Assembly (NCBI GenBank): GCA_937922175.1
Contig: CAKZUU010000367.1
Coordinates: 1-16,540 of the forward strand
Reading direction: 5' to 3'
Source: an uncultured Gemmataceae bacterium
GTDB lineage: Bacteria > Planctomycetota > Planctomycetia > Gemmatales > Gemmataceae
Length of the DNA stretch: 16,540 nucleotides
This document shows positions 1 to 8,499 of the stretch, one piece after another. The notes beneath the pieces were generated by a model that worked only from the letters and a program-made list of their open reading frames with translations, was not told the origin of the DNA and made no database searches. Numbering within the stretch: the first letter of the stretch is position 1; every line of letters starts with the position of its first letter. A program made the translations under genes and the position numbers.

Positions 1-3000
1 GAGCGGCGAGCCAACGTGCCAATTTGTTCAATACCTCGTTTGCCGCTGCGTAATCGCACTGTCCTCGGCGTCCCAACCGACCCGTCGAGGAAGAGAACAA
101 AGCGATCGCACGAATCGGATCATCAGCCACCCCGTCGAGCAGATTCAAAAAGCCCGTGACCTTTGTCTCAATGACACGATCGAACTGCTCATCGGTTTTG
201 TCCGCAATCAGGCGATCCTCGATGATGCCCGCCCCATGAACGAGCGCGGTGATCGAACCGAATCGCTCGCGGACACGTTGGAGTTCAGCGCGAACGACAG
301 CGCTTTCGCGCACGTCTGCTGACACATACATTACCGAGGCACCCGTCTCGCGAAGGCGCTGGAGGTTATCGCGGATTTCCCGAACGGCTAGCAATTGTTG
401 GCAAGCGTGACCTACTTGACGGAGGTTCCATTCCGGATGCTGTTGGGCAAGGAGTTTTTTAATCTCGCGTTCGTCACAGACTCCGCGGAAAGTTTCTGGC
501 TCGTCGCCGGCCAGAATCGTCCGTCCCATAAGCACCAGATGAGGTTTGTATCGTCGAGCCAACTCGAGTGCGACAGCTGCTGTGACACCCCGCGCGCCAC
601 CAGTGATGACGATCACGTCATCAACATCAAACAACTTCGAATCGATGGCCCCTATGGGGGATTCGACCAGGGTCAATGTCCGCCATCCGTCGGCGGATAG
701 ACCCATTTCGAGATGAGGTGTTCCTTCGGTCAAGGAAACGATCCGCTCGGCGCACTCGCTCGGGTGTAAACCCGGGTCGATATCGACGGCACAACACAGC
801 ACCTCGGGCCATTCCCGATGCGCCGTCTTAATCAATCCTGCCAACCCGCCATCGAACGGTCGCTCGGCACGGAAGCGGCCCGAAAGGCCAAATTGTCCGT
901 CGATCCGGGAGACAGAGATCACAAAACGGCCCGATTCCATTGTCGCGCGTCGGCGGAACTCGCGCAACCAACGAAAGGCAACACGCAAAGTATCCAAGTT
1001 GGCGGCCGCCGGCGCGACGAAGATGAGACCCGCGAGTGATTCCTCGCTCTCGAGCGGCGAGTCCCAGAAACGGCGAGTTACTCGGCCCCAACGGTTGCGG
1101 ACTTCCTCGGTCAGATGGTCGGCCAGCGTGTCGGCTCCCCCCACAACCAGAATGGTTCCGGACAGGGGCAAATTCTTCGCGGACCGACCCCGCTCAAAAG
1201 GGACGGGGGTACTCCTCAACGTCTGCCGAACCAACGACGTTCCTGCCGCCGTTCCCGCGGTTGTTTCGACTGGCGAGCTCACGGCTGAATCGATCAAAAA
1301 ATCGACAATCTGCTCCAGCGTGCTCAGCGTGCCGAGGTGCTCCGGCTTGATCGTGGGGGCATCGGGGATTCGCTCTTGCAAAGCGGAAAGGATCTCGACA
1401 CGTTTGATGGAATCGATTCCCAGATCGGCATCCATTCCCATCGAAGGCTGCAACATTTCCACCGGATAACCTGTCTTCTGGCTGACAATTTCCAAGAGCG
1501 TTTGCTGAATGAATTCCCGGCGGGATTCCGCCTTCGGCGAGGTCGAGGGAACCGTGTCGGGCTGTTCCGGTGCGGCGGAACTGACCGTTCGATCGTTCGC
1601 AAGGAAGTCGATGATTTGTTCCAGCGTGTTCAAGGTTCCCAAATGCTCGGGCTTGACGGCCGGTGCCTCGGGAAGACGTTCTTGCAAGGCCGACAGGATT
1701 TCCACACGTTTGATCGAGTCGATCCCCAAGTCCGCGTCCAAACCCATGTGGACATTCAGCATCTCAACGGGATAACCCGTCTTGTCGGCCACGACCTCGA
1801 GCAAAATTCGTTGGACATTCTCACGTATCGAGGAGGCCGCCCGATTTGCCGTTTTACCAGATGGTGAATCCTTCTTCGCCGAGGAAGTTGCCGCCAGCGG
1901 TCGGCTGACCATTGTCGGCGAGTTGTTACGGACCGCTGACGGCGAAGTTGCAGGCACTGTCCTCGAGTCCGATGGGTTTGCCGCGATCGCCGGAATTGTC
2001 TCGGAAGGGAGTGGCGTCGCTGCCATCGACTCCGAAGAGCACGTCATTGGGGGCATCGGCGGGCCGGCTGAGGCTTTTGCTGCCAACGTCGGCAGACCAG
2101 CGAATGATGCTGCTGAGCCATTCAAGGAGGCGCAAATCAGCTGTTGCTGCTGTTCAATGAGTCGACTGAGCGCCTGCTGAGCCGCCTCTTGATGCTGCAG
2201 AAACTGCCGGTGCAGTTGGGCCGTCTGCTCTTGTAATTGTTGGAAGACGTGCAGCCCTTCTTGGGTTAGCCGAAGGGCTTGCCCCAGAGCGGAGTTTGTC
2301 GCCGCTGCTGAGGGACGCGAGTCCTGACTCACGTTAGCTATCCTCTCTTTCGGTACGAACATCGAAGGCGTGGGCGATTGATCGGGAAGCGAGCGCGAGG
2401 GCGGGTTGGAAACCACCTCGGCCGGCGGGGCGGACACTGTTCCTCCGTCGTTTCGCGAGGTCGTTAAGACGCGGTGCGACTCTTCCTTGCGTCCCTGTGT
2501 CGCACTGGGCGTCGACAGCGAATGCTGTGGCGAGGTTTTCCGATAATTTGCCCCGACAATCGGCACGACGAATCGGGACGATGATGGCTCCAGCATGACG
2601 GGGTGAGCCGGTTCACGTTCCCACTCGGTGAGCCGCACGACATGCCCTCTGGCCGCCAATCGGGCCAACGCCTGCGCGAGATCGACTAAACCAGATCGCC
2701 GTCCCCCCGATGGATCGACAGCAATGCAATCGACATATTCAGCACCGGGCGTTTGCGGAGCGATTCGCTCGGCGAGCCGAGTCAGCACATTTCCCGGACC
2801 GACTTCGAGGAATGTCGCGGCCCCATCCCCGATCATTCGCTGGATCATCTCCATGAATCGAACAGGTTGAGCGAGTTGGCCGGCCAACAACCGGACCATC
2901 GCGGCGGTCTCGTGAGGATAACGCTCCGCCGTCGTGTTCGAGTAAACGGGAATGTTGGGGGAGGATACACGAATTTGTTGCAACGTCTCCAAGAAGCGAG

Positions 3001-5371
3001 GCTCCGCCATCGCCACCGAGGGGCTGTGAAATGCTGCCGATACGGGCAAGATCGTGGCCCGAACATGACGCCGCTCCAATGCCGCCTTCAACTCGTGCAC
3101 GGCTGGCGTTCCCCCTGAGACGACCACTTGCGTCGGCGCATTGATATTGGCGATCGTCAAAGGGAGACGGAGATCGCTGAGCCATTGTCGGACGTCGGCG
3201 AGCGAGGCGTGAACGGCCAACATGGCACCTTGGCCATTGTCTTGACACTCGAACATGATACGGCCACGGAGCCGAGCCAAATCCAAAAAATCTGTGTCGG
3301 AAAAGCAAGCGGCGGCCCAAAGGGCGGTTAATTCGCCGAAACTATGACCGGCGGCCATCTCGCCCACGACACCGAACGTCTGCAAAACCCGAAGGGCACC
3401 GAAGCTGACGGCCCCCAGAGCGGGCTGAGCGACGCGAGTGTCACGAAGGGTTGACTCTTGCCGGTCGCGCTGGACGTCCGTGAAGGCCGGGGGCGGATAA
3501 ATGATATCGCTCAAGCGGTCAATCGATGGAATCGATGTTTCGCCAGCGAATTGGCGATTCGCCATCGTCAGTGCGTCAAACATCACGGGGAAATGGCAGG
3601 CCCAATCGCGGAACATGCCAACGTATTGCGAGCCTTGGCCGGAGAACAGCCACGCCAATTTACCCGGCGAACGGCCGCGCCCCCAGAAGATTCCCAAAGG
3701 CGAGGCCGCAAATGGCGACGACGACTCGCGCTGGACGAAATCAATAGCCGCACTCACCATGCGGGAAATTGGTTCGCCCTCGCGACTCACAACGAGCGTC
3801 AGCCGACACGGAGCGGCTGAGTCAAACTTCGAGCGGGAGTCGGCGGCTCGTTTGCTGAGATCGTCCCAAGACATGAGACGCGACCAAGCCCGGACGGATT
3901 CGACAATGTCGATTGCCGAGTCTCCGTGAAGGGCGATGATCTGGACTGTCCCATCCCAATCGACTCGAACCTTCTCGGGCGAGGCCTCCTCGAGAATGCA
4001 ATGAAAGTTGCTGCCACCGAACCCAAAGGCGCTGACCGCTGCGCGTCGAGGATGTTCAGCTCGGGGAAACCAAGGTCGTTTCCGCGTGTTGACGTAGAAC
4101 GGCGAGGAGGCATCGGCGAGAGGCTCGGCCGGCTGGTCGACCTTGATCGTCGGGGGCAAGACTTTGTGGTGAAGTGCCAACGCTGCTTTGATGATACCGG
4201 CGGCTCCCGCGGCGGCTTTGGTATGTCCGATTTGCGATTTGACAGAGCCCAGGGCGCACCAAGTGCCCTCGGGTCGAGCCGAACGATACACTTCGGTGAG
4301 CGCTTGAATTTCCGTGGCATCACCGACCTTCGTCCCCGTGCCGTGGGCTTCGACCAGTTCGATCGTTGCGGGCGAAACGCCGGCCTGCTGATAGGCTGCC
4401 TTCAGGCATCGCTTTTGCCCTTCGGCCGAGGGAGCGTAGATGGCGTTGCCCTTGCCGTCGCTCGAAGCCCCCAGTCCGCGAATGACGGCATATATTCGAT
4501 CCCCGTCTCGTTGGGCATCTTCCCATCGCTTCAAGACAAGAATGCCTAATCCCTCACCGAGAATCGTCCCATCCGCCGTTGCGCTAAACGGCCGGGCGTC
4601 GCCGGTGGACGATAGGGCGGGCGTCTTGCTGAAGCACATGTACATGAAGATGTCGTTGAACGTATCGACTCCCCCGGTCACCACGACATCACAGCGGTGG
4701 CAAGCGAGTTCCAGTCCGGCCAGGTGGATGGCACTGAGGGAACTGGCACAGGCCGCATCGACGACGCAATTCGTGCCCTTCAGATCGAGACGGTTGGCAA
4801 TTCGTCCTGCAACGACATTGCCCAGCAGACCCGGAAAGGAATTCTCCTGCCAGCCGACGTAGCTTTCACCGATCCTTCGAACGACCTCATCGACGAGGGT
4901 GTCGGCGATTCCCACTTCCTTCAGGGCGCGCCGCCAATGGGGATGACCCAGCCGCGCTCCGAGCGGCACAACCAATTCCAAGGTACCGGTGACGCCGAGG
5001 ATGACACTCACTCGGGTTCGATCGAAAGAGCGACCCGGCCCATAGCCGGCATCGCGCAGTGCCATCTCGGCTGCGACCAAGCCGAGCAGTTGCGAGGTAT
5101 CGGTCGCTTCCAGATCGTTGGGAGCGATGCCATAGTCTTGCGGCGGAAACAGGTACGGATCGAGGAACCCACCCCGGCGAGCATAGGTCATGTCGGGGAC
5201 TTTCGGGTCCGGATGAAAATAATCGGCGGGATCCCAATGCGTCGGCGGCACGTCGCTGATGGCGTCGGTGCCATTCTTTAACAGCGACCAGTACGCGCCG
5301 AGGTGCCCACTTTTCGGGAAAAGGCAACCCATGCCAATGATCGCCAACGCTGGGGCGGATGCGGTTGTCAT
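1..5371 (-). CDS. pfaA: PfaA-like polyunsaturated fatty acid/polyketide synthase (KS-AT-ACP-ACP-KR), C-terminus beyond window
   Basis: This is a large multidomain iterative synthase. From ATG at 5371 the frame is open for 1790 codons to the window edge. The KS (about residues 5-445) has active-site Cys208 in DAACASS, His343 in EAHGTGT and His383 in IGHTKAA. The malonyl-type AT (about 570-880) has GQGSQ at 578-582, Ser677 in GHSFGE and His782 in AAFHS. A Gln-rich predicted coiled coil (about 1025-1080) and a Ser/Pro/Ala-rich linker follow. Two ACPs carry LGIDSIKR with phosphopantetheine sites Ser1219 and Ser1321. A PfaA-type KR has TGGARGVT at about 1590 and Ser1761/Tyr1774 in its active site, and the edge cuts it off just after. 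In the family a DH-like domain usually follows the KR; it cannot be seen here. The start overlaps the stop of pfaD as ATGA, which implies translational coupling. Domain order and the Pfa-like KR sequence argue against an ordinary modular PKS. The product cannot be read from this sequence. Confidence 0.93.
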   Translation of the reverse strand, partial: MTTASAPALAIIGMGCLFPKSGHLGAYWSLLKNGTDAISDVPPTHWDPADYFHPDPKVPDMTYARRGGFLDPYLFPPQDYGIAPNDLEATDTSQLLGLVAAEMALRDAGYGPGRSFDRTRVSVILGVTGTLELVVPLGARLGHPHWRRALKEVGIADTLVDEVVRRIGESYVGWQENSFPGLLGNVVAGRIANRLDLKGTNCVVDAACASSLSAIHLAGLELACHRCDVVVTGGVDTFNDIFMYMCFSKTPALSSTGDARPFSATADGTILGEGLGILVLKRWEDAQRDGDRIYAVIRGLGASSDGKGNAIYAPSAEGQKRCLKAAYQQAGVSPATIELVEAHGTGTKVGDATEIQALTEVYRSARPEGTWCALGSVKSQIGHTKAAAGAAGIIKAALALHHKVLPPTIKVDQPAEPLADASSPFYVNTRKRPWFPRAEHPRRAAVSAFGFGGSNFHCILEEASPEKVRVDWDGTVQIIALHGDSAIDIVESVRAWSRLMSWDDLSKRAADSRSKFDSAAPCRLTLVVSREGEPISRMVSAAIDFVQRESSSPFAASPLGIFWGRGRSPGKLAWLFSGQGSQYVGMFRDWACHFPVMFDALTMANRQFAGETSIPSIDRLSDIIYPPPAFTDVQRDRQESTLRDTRVAQPALGAVSFGALRVLQTFGVVGEMAAGHSFGELTALWAAACFSDTDFLDLARLRGRIMFECQDNGQGAMLAVHASLADVRQWLSDLRLPLTIANINAPTQVVVSGGTPAVHELKAALERRHVRATILPVSAAFHSPSVAMAEPRFLETLQQIRVSSPNIPVYSNTTAERYPHETAAMVRLLAGQLAQPVRFMEMIQRMIGDGAATFLEVGPGNVLTRLAERIAPQTPGAEYVDCIAVDPSGGRRSGLVDLAQALARLAARGHVVRLTEWEREPAHPVMLEPSSSRFVVPIVGANYRKTSPQHSLSTPSATQGRKEESHRVLTTSRNDGGTVSAPPAEVVSNPPSRSLPDQSPTPSMFVPKERIANVSQDSRPSAAATNSALGQALRLTQEGLHVFQQLQEQTAQLHRQFLQHQEAAQQALSRLIEQQQQLICASLNGSAASFAGLPTLAAKASAGPPMPPMTCSSESMAATPLPSETIPAIAANPSDSRTVPATSPSAVRNNSPTMVSRPLAATSSAKKDSPSGKTANRAASSIRENVQRILLEVVADKTGYPVEMLNVHMGLDADLGIDSIKRVEILSALQERLPEAPAVKPEHLGTLNTLEQIIDFLANDRTVSSAAPEQPDTVPSTSPKAESRREFIQQTLLEIVSQKTGYPVEMLQPSMGMDADLGIDSIKRVEILSALQERIPDAPTIKPEHLGTLSTLEQIVDFLIDSAVSSPVETTAGTAAGTSLVRQTLRSTPVPFERGRSAKNLPLSGTILVVGGADTLADHLTEEVRNRWGRVTRRFWDSPLESEESLAGLIFVAPAAANLDTLRVAFRWLREFRRRATMESGRFVISVSRIDGQFGLSGRFRAERPFDGGLAGLIKTAHREWPEVLCCAVDIDPGLHPSECAERIVSLTEGTPHLEMGLSADGWRTLTLVESPIGAIDSKLFDVDDVIVITGGARGVTAAVALELARRYKPHLVLMGRTILAGDEPETFRGVCDEREIKKLLAQQHPEWNLRQVGHACQQLLAVREIRDNLQRLRETGASVMYVSADVRESAVVRAELQRVRERFGSITALVHGAGIIEDRLIADKTDEQFDRVIETKVTGFLNLLDGVADDPIRAIALFSSSTGRLGRRGQCDYAAANEVLNKLARWLAA
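1295..1498 (-). repeat. ACP domain 2 of the synthase (tandem copy 2)
   Basis: This is the core of the second acyl carrier protein domain, residues 1292-1359 of the synthase, with phosphopantetheine Ser1321 in GIDSIKR. The attachment serines of the two ACPs lie 102 residues apart, joined by a Ser/Thr/Pro/Ala-rich linker. Both copies keep the LGIDSIKRVEIL helix that docks partner enzymes, so both look functional. Confidence 0.93.
1601..1804 (-). repeat. ACP domain 1 of the synthase (tandem copy 1)
   Basis: This is the core of the first acyl carrier protein domain, residues 1190-1257 of the synthase, with phosphopantetheine Ser1219 in GIDSIKR. By hand count it matches the second ACP at 55 of 68 positions without gaps. 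The DNA differs at many third codon positions, for example GAC TCG against GAT TCC at the active site, so the duplication is not recent. Parallel ACPs in Pfa synthases are known to raise output; two copies is at the low end for the family. Confidence 0.93.
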
Positions 5372-7071
5372 CGGTTGGCAACCTCACCATGAAGGAGGCG
5401 TTGCAAATCGGCCGGTTCCATCGGACGTGCCGTGAGCCATTCGTCCGAAAGCCGGACGCCTTGTTGCTGTAAAGCGCGGACGCGCAACATCCACGCCGCA
5501 CCATACAACAGGTTTTGCGCGACCGTCGCCACGCGACGATTCTCGGGGCGCTCGAGGTACGATCCCTTCGTCCATTCGTTAAACGCCCCCATCGCGGGGC
5601 CACACCAGATTTGAAAATCCACCTTGCGCTCCGAAAGCCCTTGATTGGCCCAGCGCGACGATTGTCCGAGATACCAGCGGAACACAAGCGCCATTTTGTG
5701 TTTCGGGTCGTTCTCAGCTTTCGCAATCTGCTGCGGGTCTCGTCGCTGAAAGTAGGTCCGCGTCTGCGCCCAAGTTTCCTCGATGGATTGGCGAAAAATC
5801 GAATTCTCCAACCACGCTCGGTCTGAGGCGGGAAGGGCCTCCAGACTGGGATACAAACGGTACATTTCCAACAGCCGGGCAGCGCGCATCGGAAACATCG
5901 TTCCCCGCTTCAGAACTTGCACCTTGACTCCCATCTCGAACATGTCCGCGGCGGGCGCCATCGTCACGTCGGCCTGTTCCGCTTGAGCAAGCATTTGGCG
6001 AACCAGGTCGCTGCTGCCGGATTCCACGCACGCCTGGTTGATACTTCCGGTGAGAATATAGGATGCACCCAGAGTGAAAGCGGCAGCCGCTGACGCGGGC
6101 GTCGCGATGCCACCGGCCGCCCCGATTCGGATCCGTCGGGAGTAGCCGTACTGTCGCTGAAGGCGATCCCTCAAGGCGATCAAAGTGGGGATAAGGGTAA
6201 TCGCCGGGCGATTGTCGGTGTGTCCACCGGAATCGGCCTCGCCGGTGACGTCTTGAGCCATCGGGAGTCGCTTCGCCAGCTGGACCTGCTCCTCGTTCAA
6301 AAAGCCCTGCTCACGCAAGTCGCGCAAAAAGCGTTCGGGCGGAGGAGCCATGAATTTGGATGCCACCTCCACACGTGACACTTTCGCGATGATTCGATTC
6401 GGGGCAAAGGGCTGACCATCGGGACCTGGACGGATACCCGCCACACGGTATTTCACCACCGGCAAGGTCAGATCCAGATATGCCGACGCTTCGACGAGGC
6501 GGACTCCCCGGCGAAGATATAACTCCGCGATCTCGGATTCCAAACGTGGCTCGTTGGGGCTGTGAATCAAATTGAAGCCAAACGGCTGGTCACCCAAGGT
6601 CGATTGCAGGCGATCGATGGCCGAGGCAACTCGATCCGGGGATAATCCCGCCGCCCCGAAGAAACCGAGCATTCCGGCTCGACTCATCGCTTCCACGATG
6701 TCGCACGAGCCGATGCCGTTCGCCATCGCTCCGGCAACATAGGCGAATCGAAGACCATGCTCCCGGCAGAACTCCGCATCTCCCAATGATTCCGGCGGGC
6801 AAGGGGGAAGAATTGCCGCGACGGGGTAGGCGAGGTTCATTGCGATCGGAGACCCGAACACAATCTGGCCACCACGACAAGCCCCCCAGGTTTCTCGCGT
6901 CCGGGTGACAATCACCGGCTGCCGGAGGTCAAGGACGAGGGAGTACAAGTCGTTGGCGTCGGTGACGAGCTCGCCGTCGTGGCCGGGCGTCCAGTACCCG
7001 AAGACCCCGTTTTTTATGGGATCCGCGAAGCCGGCGGAGATGGGGTCGTCAGGGTGCAACACGGTCATCAC
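5368..7071 (-). CDS. pfaD: PfaD-family enoyl reductase (flavin-dependent, trans-acting)
   Basis: This is the stand-alone enoyl reductase of Pfa-type synthases. It reduces enoyl-ACP intermediates during chain building, using a flavin bound in a TIM barrel of the nitronate monooxygenase fold. The protein is 567 residues, close to the usual PfaD size. Recognisable segments are GACRGGQIVFGSP (about 63-75), AGAMANGIGS (113-122), GFFGAAGLSP (136-145), EADSGGHTDNRP (278-289, with the conserved His), AAGGIATP (318-325), TGSINQ (341-346) and KRGTMFP (388-394). The start could be GTG at 7071 or the adjacent ATG at 7068; a GGACAGG-like ribosome site lies a few bases upstream. The stop overlaps the ATG of the pfaA-like gene. 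Having pfaD first resembles the pfa1-pfa2-pfa3 order of myxobacteria rather than the marine gammaproteobacterial pfaABCD order. Confidence 0.94.
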   Translation of the reverse strand: MMTVLHPDDPISAGFADPIKNGVFGYWTPGHDGELVTDANDLYSLVLDLRQPVIVTRTRETWGACRGGQIVFGSPIAMNLAYPVAAILPPCPPESLGDAEFCREHGLRFAYVAGAMANGIGSCDIVEAMSRAGMLGFFGAAGLSPDRVASAIDRLQSTLGDQPFGFNLIHSPNEPRLESEIAELYLRRGVRLVEASAYLDLTLPVVKYRVAGIRPGPDGQPFAPNRIIAKVSRVEVASKFMAPPPERFLRDLREQGFLNEEQVQLAKRLPMAQDVTGEADSGGHTDNRPAITLIPTLIALRDRLQRQYGYSRRIRIGAAGGIATPASAAAAFTLGASYILTGSINQACVESGSSDLVRQMLAQAEQADVTMAPAADMFEMGVKVQVLKRGTMFPMRAARLLEMYRLYPSLEALPASDRAWLENSIFRQSIEETWAQTRTYFQRRDPQQIAKAENDPKHKMALVFRWYLGQSSRWANQGLSERKVDFQIWCGPAMGAFNEWTKGSYLERPENRRVATVAQNLLYGAAWMLRVRALQQQGVRLSDEWLTARPMEPADLQRLLHGEVANR

Positions 7072-7210
7072 GTCAAGGCCTGTCCAAACCGCGTCCGGGG
7101 GGCGCTGGCGGGCGGAACGGTTGTTCTATCGGCTTGTCCTGCCGGCGCCAACTTGCCCTCGGCCCGTCGCAAACGCCTCCTCGGAACGGACACGGCGGAT
7201 TGACAATCTC

Positions 7211-7225
7211 GCTTGAAATTCAAGC
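7211..7225. repeat. 15-base near-perfect palindrome at the uvrC-like stop, upstream of pfaD
   Basis: GCTTGAA-A-TTCAAGC is a perfect inverted repeat with 7-base arms around one base. It covers the stop codon of the uvrC-like gene (7220-7222) and lies about 140 bases upstream of pfaD. No T-run follows it in the reading direction, so it is a poor match to an intrinsic terminator. It could be an operator for the pfa genes or a chance palindrome. Confidence 0.5.
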
Positions 7226-8422
7226 GGACGATCGAGCTGGATGGACCCGCCCCTCACGCCCGCACGCTTGCAGAGCTTGCTCCGCGGAGAGGGTTCGTTG
7301 CAGTTCCGAGGGATACCGGCGGAACCAAGCGGCCACGAGCAAGACATGGTCAACCAGATCCCGAGGCACATGTTGGGGCCAATTCCGCTCGTCATGAAAA
7401 ACACGCCGAATCGCAACAGCGGCTTCTTGTCCGGTGATGGCATCGCTTGGAGCAGGGACGATGGAGCAGACCCGACCGCGACGGATCAAGTACCACAACG
7501 GTTTTCCAGCACACACCGGCGCGTAAACAAAGCTGTGTCGGCTTCGTGCCGCATCCACCCAACCCAATCGTTCCCTTAACCATCGCAGCGGTAGGATCTT
7601 GTTGCGGATCAACGCGGCACGTTCAAAGGCCAATTGTGCGGCTGCTTCGGTCATCGATGCCTCGAGCCGACGCAGGATGGTCTCATCTCGGCCCTCCAGA
7701 AACGCTCGCAAGGCACGGACATGACGCGCATACGTCGCTCGGGTCGTGAGGGCAGCACAGGGTCCCAAGCAGGTCCGCAATTCGTAGCGGAGACATCCTG
7801 CCGAATGGACAATCGGAAACAGTTCCTTCTGATCGGCAAATCGCATCGGCTGCGATCGAGGACAATCGCGAAGCTGGAACAGATCGTTCAGTTGCCTGGC
7901 CGCCCATCGGGCTTGCCGCATCCCGCGCACCGGACCGTAACAGATCATCTCCTGACCCGTCGGTTCTCGCGACACGTAGAGATAAGGCGCGGGACGGCGA
8001 CCCAGACAAACCCAAACCTGCCGTTCGCGGCTCGGCAGACCCTGAATGTTGAATCGCGGCTTCCAGCGCCGAATCAGTTCTAATTCACGGATCAACGCGC
8101 CGAACTCACTAACGCCCGCTTCCCAAACAATCGCTCGTGTCTCGTCGATGATCCGACCGGATTTTTCTTGGCGGCTCCCTTTGAGAAAATAACTCAGCAA
8201 CCGACCTCGCAGCACCTTCGCCTTGCCAACGTAAATCAAGTTGCCCCGGGCATCCAGCATCCCGTAGACACCGGGTAATCGAGGACATTCGGCCCGCAAG
8301 CCGTGACGCAGGCCCGCTCGACTCGATGACACGACATGACCAATCGGTGGAGATTCGGAGTCTCCGCGAAGCGAGTCCGGCCCGAAACCAACGAAGCCGA
8401 TCGGTGCGAACAGGCTCGACAT
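7220..8422 (-). CDS. UvrC-like GIY-YIG endonuclease, short form without the C-terminal nuclease
   Basis: This 400-residue protein matches the N-terminal part of excinuclease subunit UvrC. The GIY-YIG domain (about 45-125) has GVY at 51-53, YVG at 64-66 and likely catalytic Glu113. Four cysteines at 187, 210, 218 and 222 sit where UvrC carries its cysteine cluster, recently reported to hold Fe-S. A UVR motif (about 247-282, with LAFERAALIR) would contact UvrB. The RNase H-like 5' incision domain and the helix-hairpin-helix pair of full UvrC (about 600 residues) are absent, as in the Cho family. The tail (about 290-400) is not recognised. The ATG at 8422 has GGAAGG eight bases upstream. A role in nucleotide excision repair is likely but not proven. 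A complete UvrC elsewhere in the genome would be expected. Confidence 0.85.
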   Translation of the reverse strand: MSSLFAPIGFVGFGPDSLRGDSESPPIGHVVSSSRAGLRHGLRAECPRLPGVYGMLDARGNLIYVGKAKVLRGRLLSYFLKGSRQEKSGRIIDETRAIVWEAGVSEFGALIRELELIRRWKPRFNIQGLPSRERQVWVCLGRRPAPYLYVSREPTGQEMICYGPVRGMRQARWAARQLNDLFQLRDCPRSQPMRFADQKELFPIVHSAGCLRYELRTCLGPCAALTTRATYARHVRALRAFLEGRDETILRRLEASMTEAAAQLAFERAALIRNKILPLRWLRERLGWVDAARSRHSFVYAPVCAGKPLWYLIRRGRVCSIVPAPSDAITGQEAAVAIRRVFHDERNWPQHVPRDLVDHVLLVAAWFRRYPSELQRTLSAEQALQACGREGRVHPARSSA

Positions 8423-8499
8423 GTCGGAATCCTTCCGTGACGATACCGATCCTTGCCGAGGATTCTAGCCGGAATCCGCCGTGGCCGGCCAGCGACTCG

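Noticed and set aside
1295..1804. Direct DNA repeat as a possible mobile or CRISPR-like element
   Set aside because: The repetition is explained by two in-frame ACP domains. The unit is about 300 bases with no spacers, terminal repeats or transposase.
1337..1867. Plus-strand 176-codon open frame across the ACP region
   Set aside because: It is antisense to the two ACP domains, whose minus-strand reading has exact catalytic motifs. Its internal repetition merely mirrors the ACP duplication.
3926..5281. Plus-strand frames of 207 (3926-4549) and 194 (4697-5281) codons
   Set aside because: Both lie opposite the ketosynthase domain with intact active site. Their products match no family, and GC-rich codon bias explains them.
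4887..5726. Minus-strand 279-codon frame bridging pfaD and pfaA
   Set aside because: It is another frame of the same strand across two genes with clear homology. Its product is Arg/Ser-rich with no recognisable domain.
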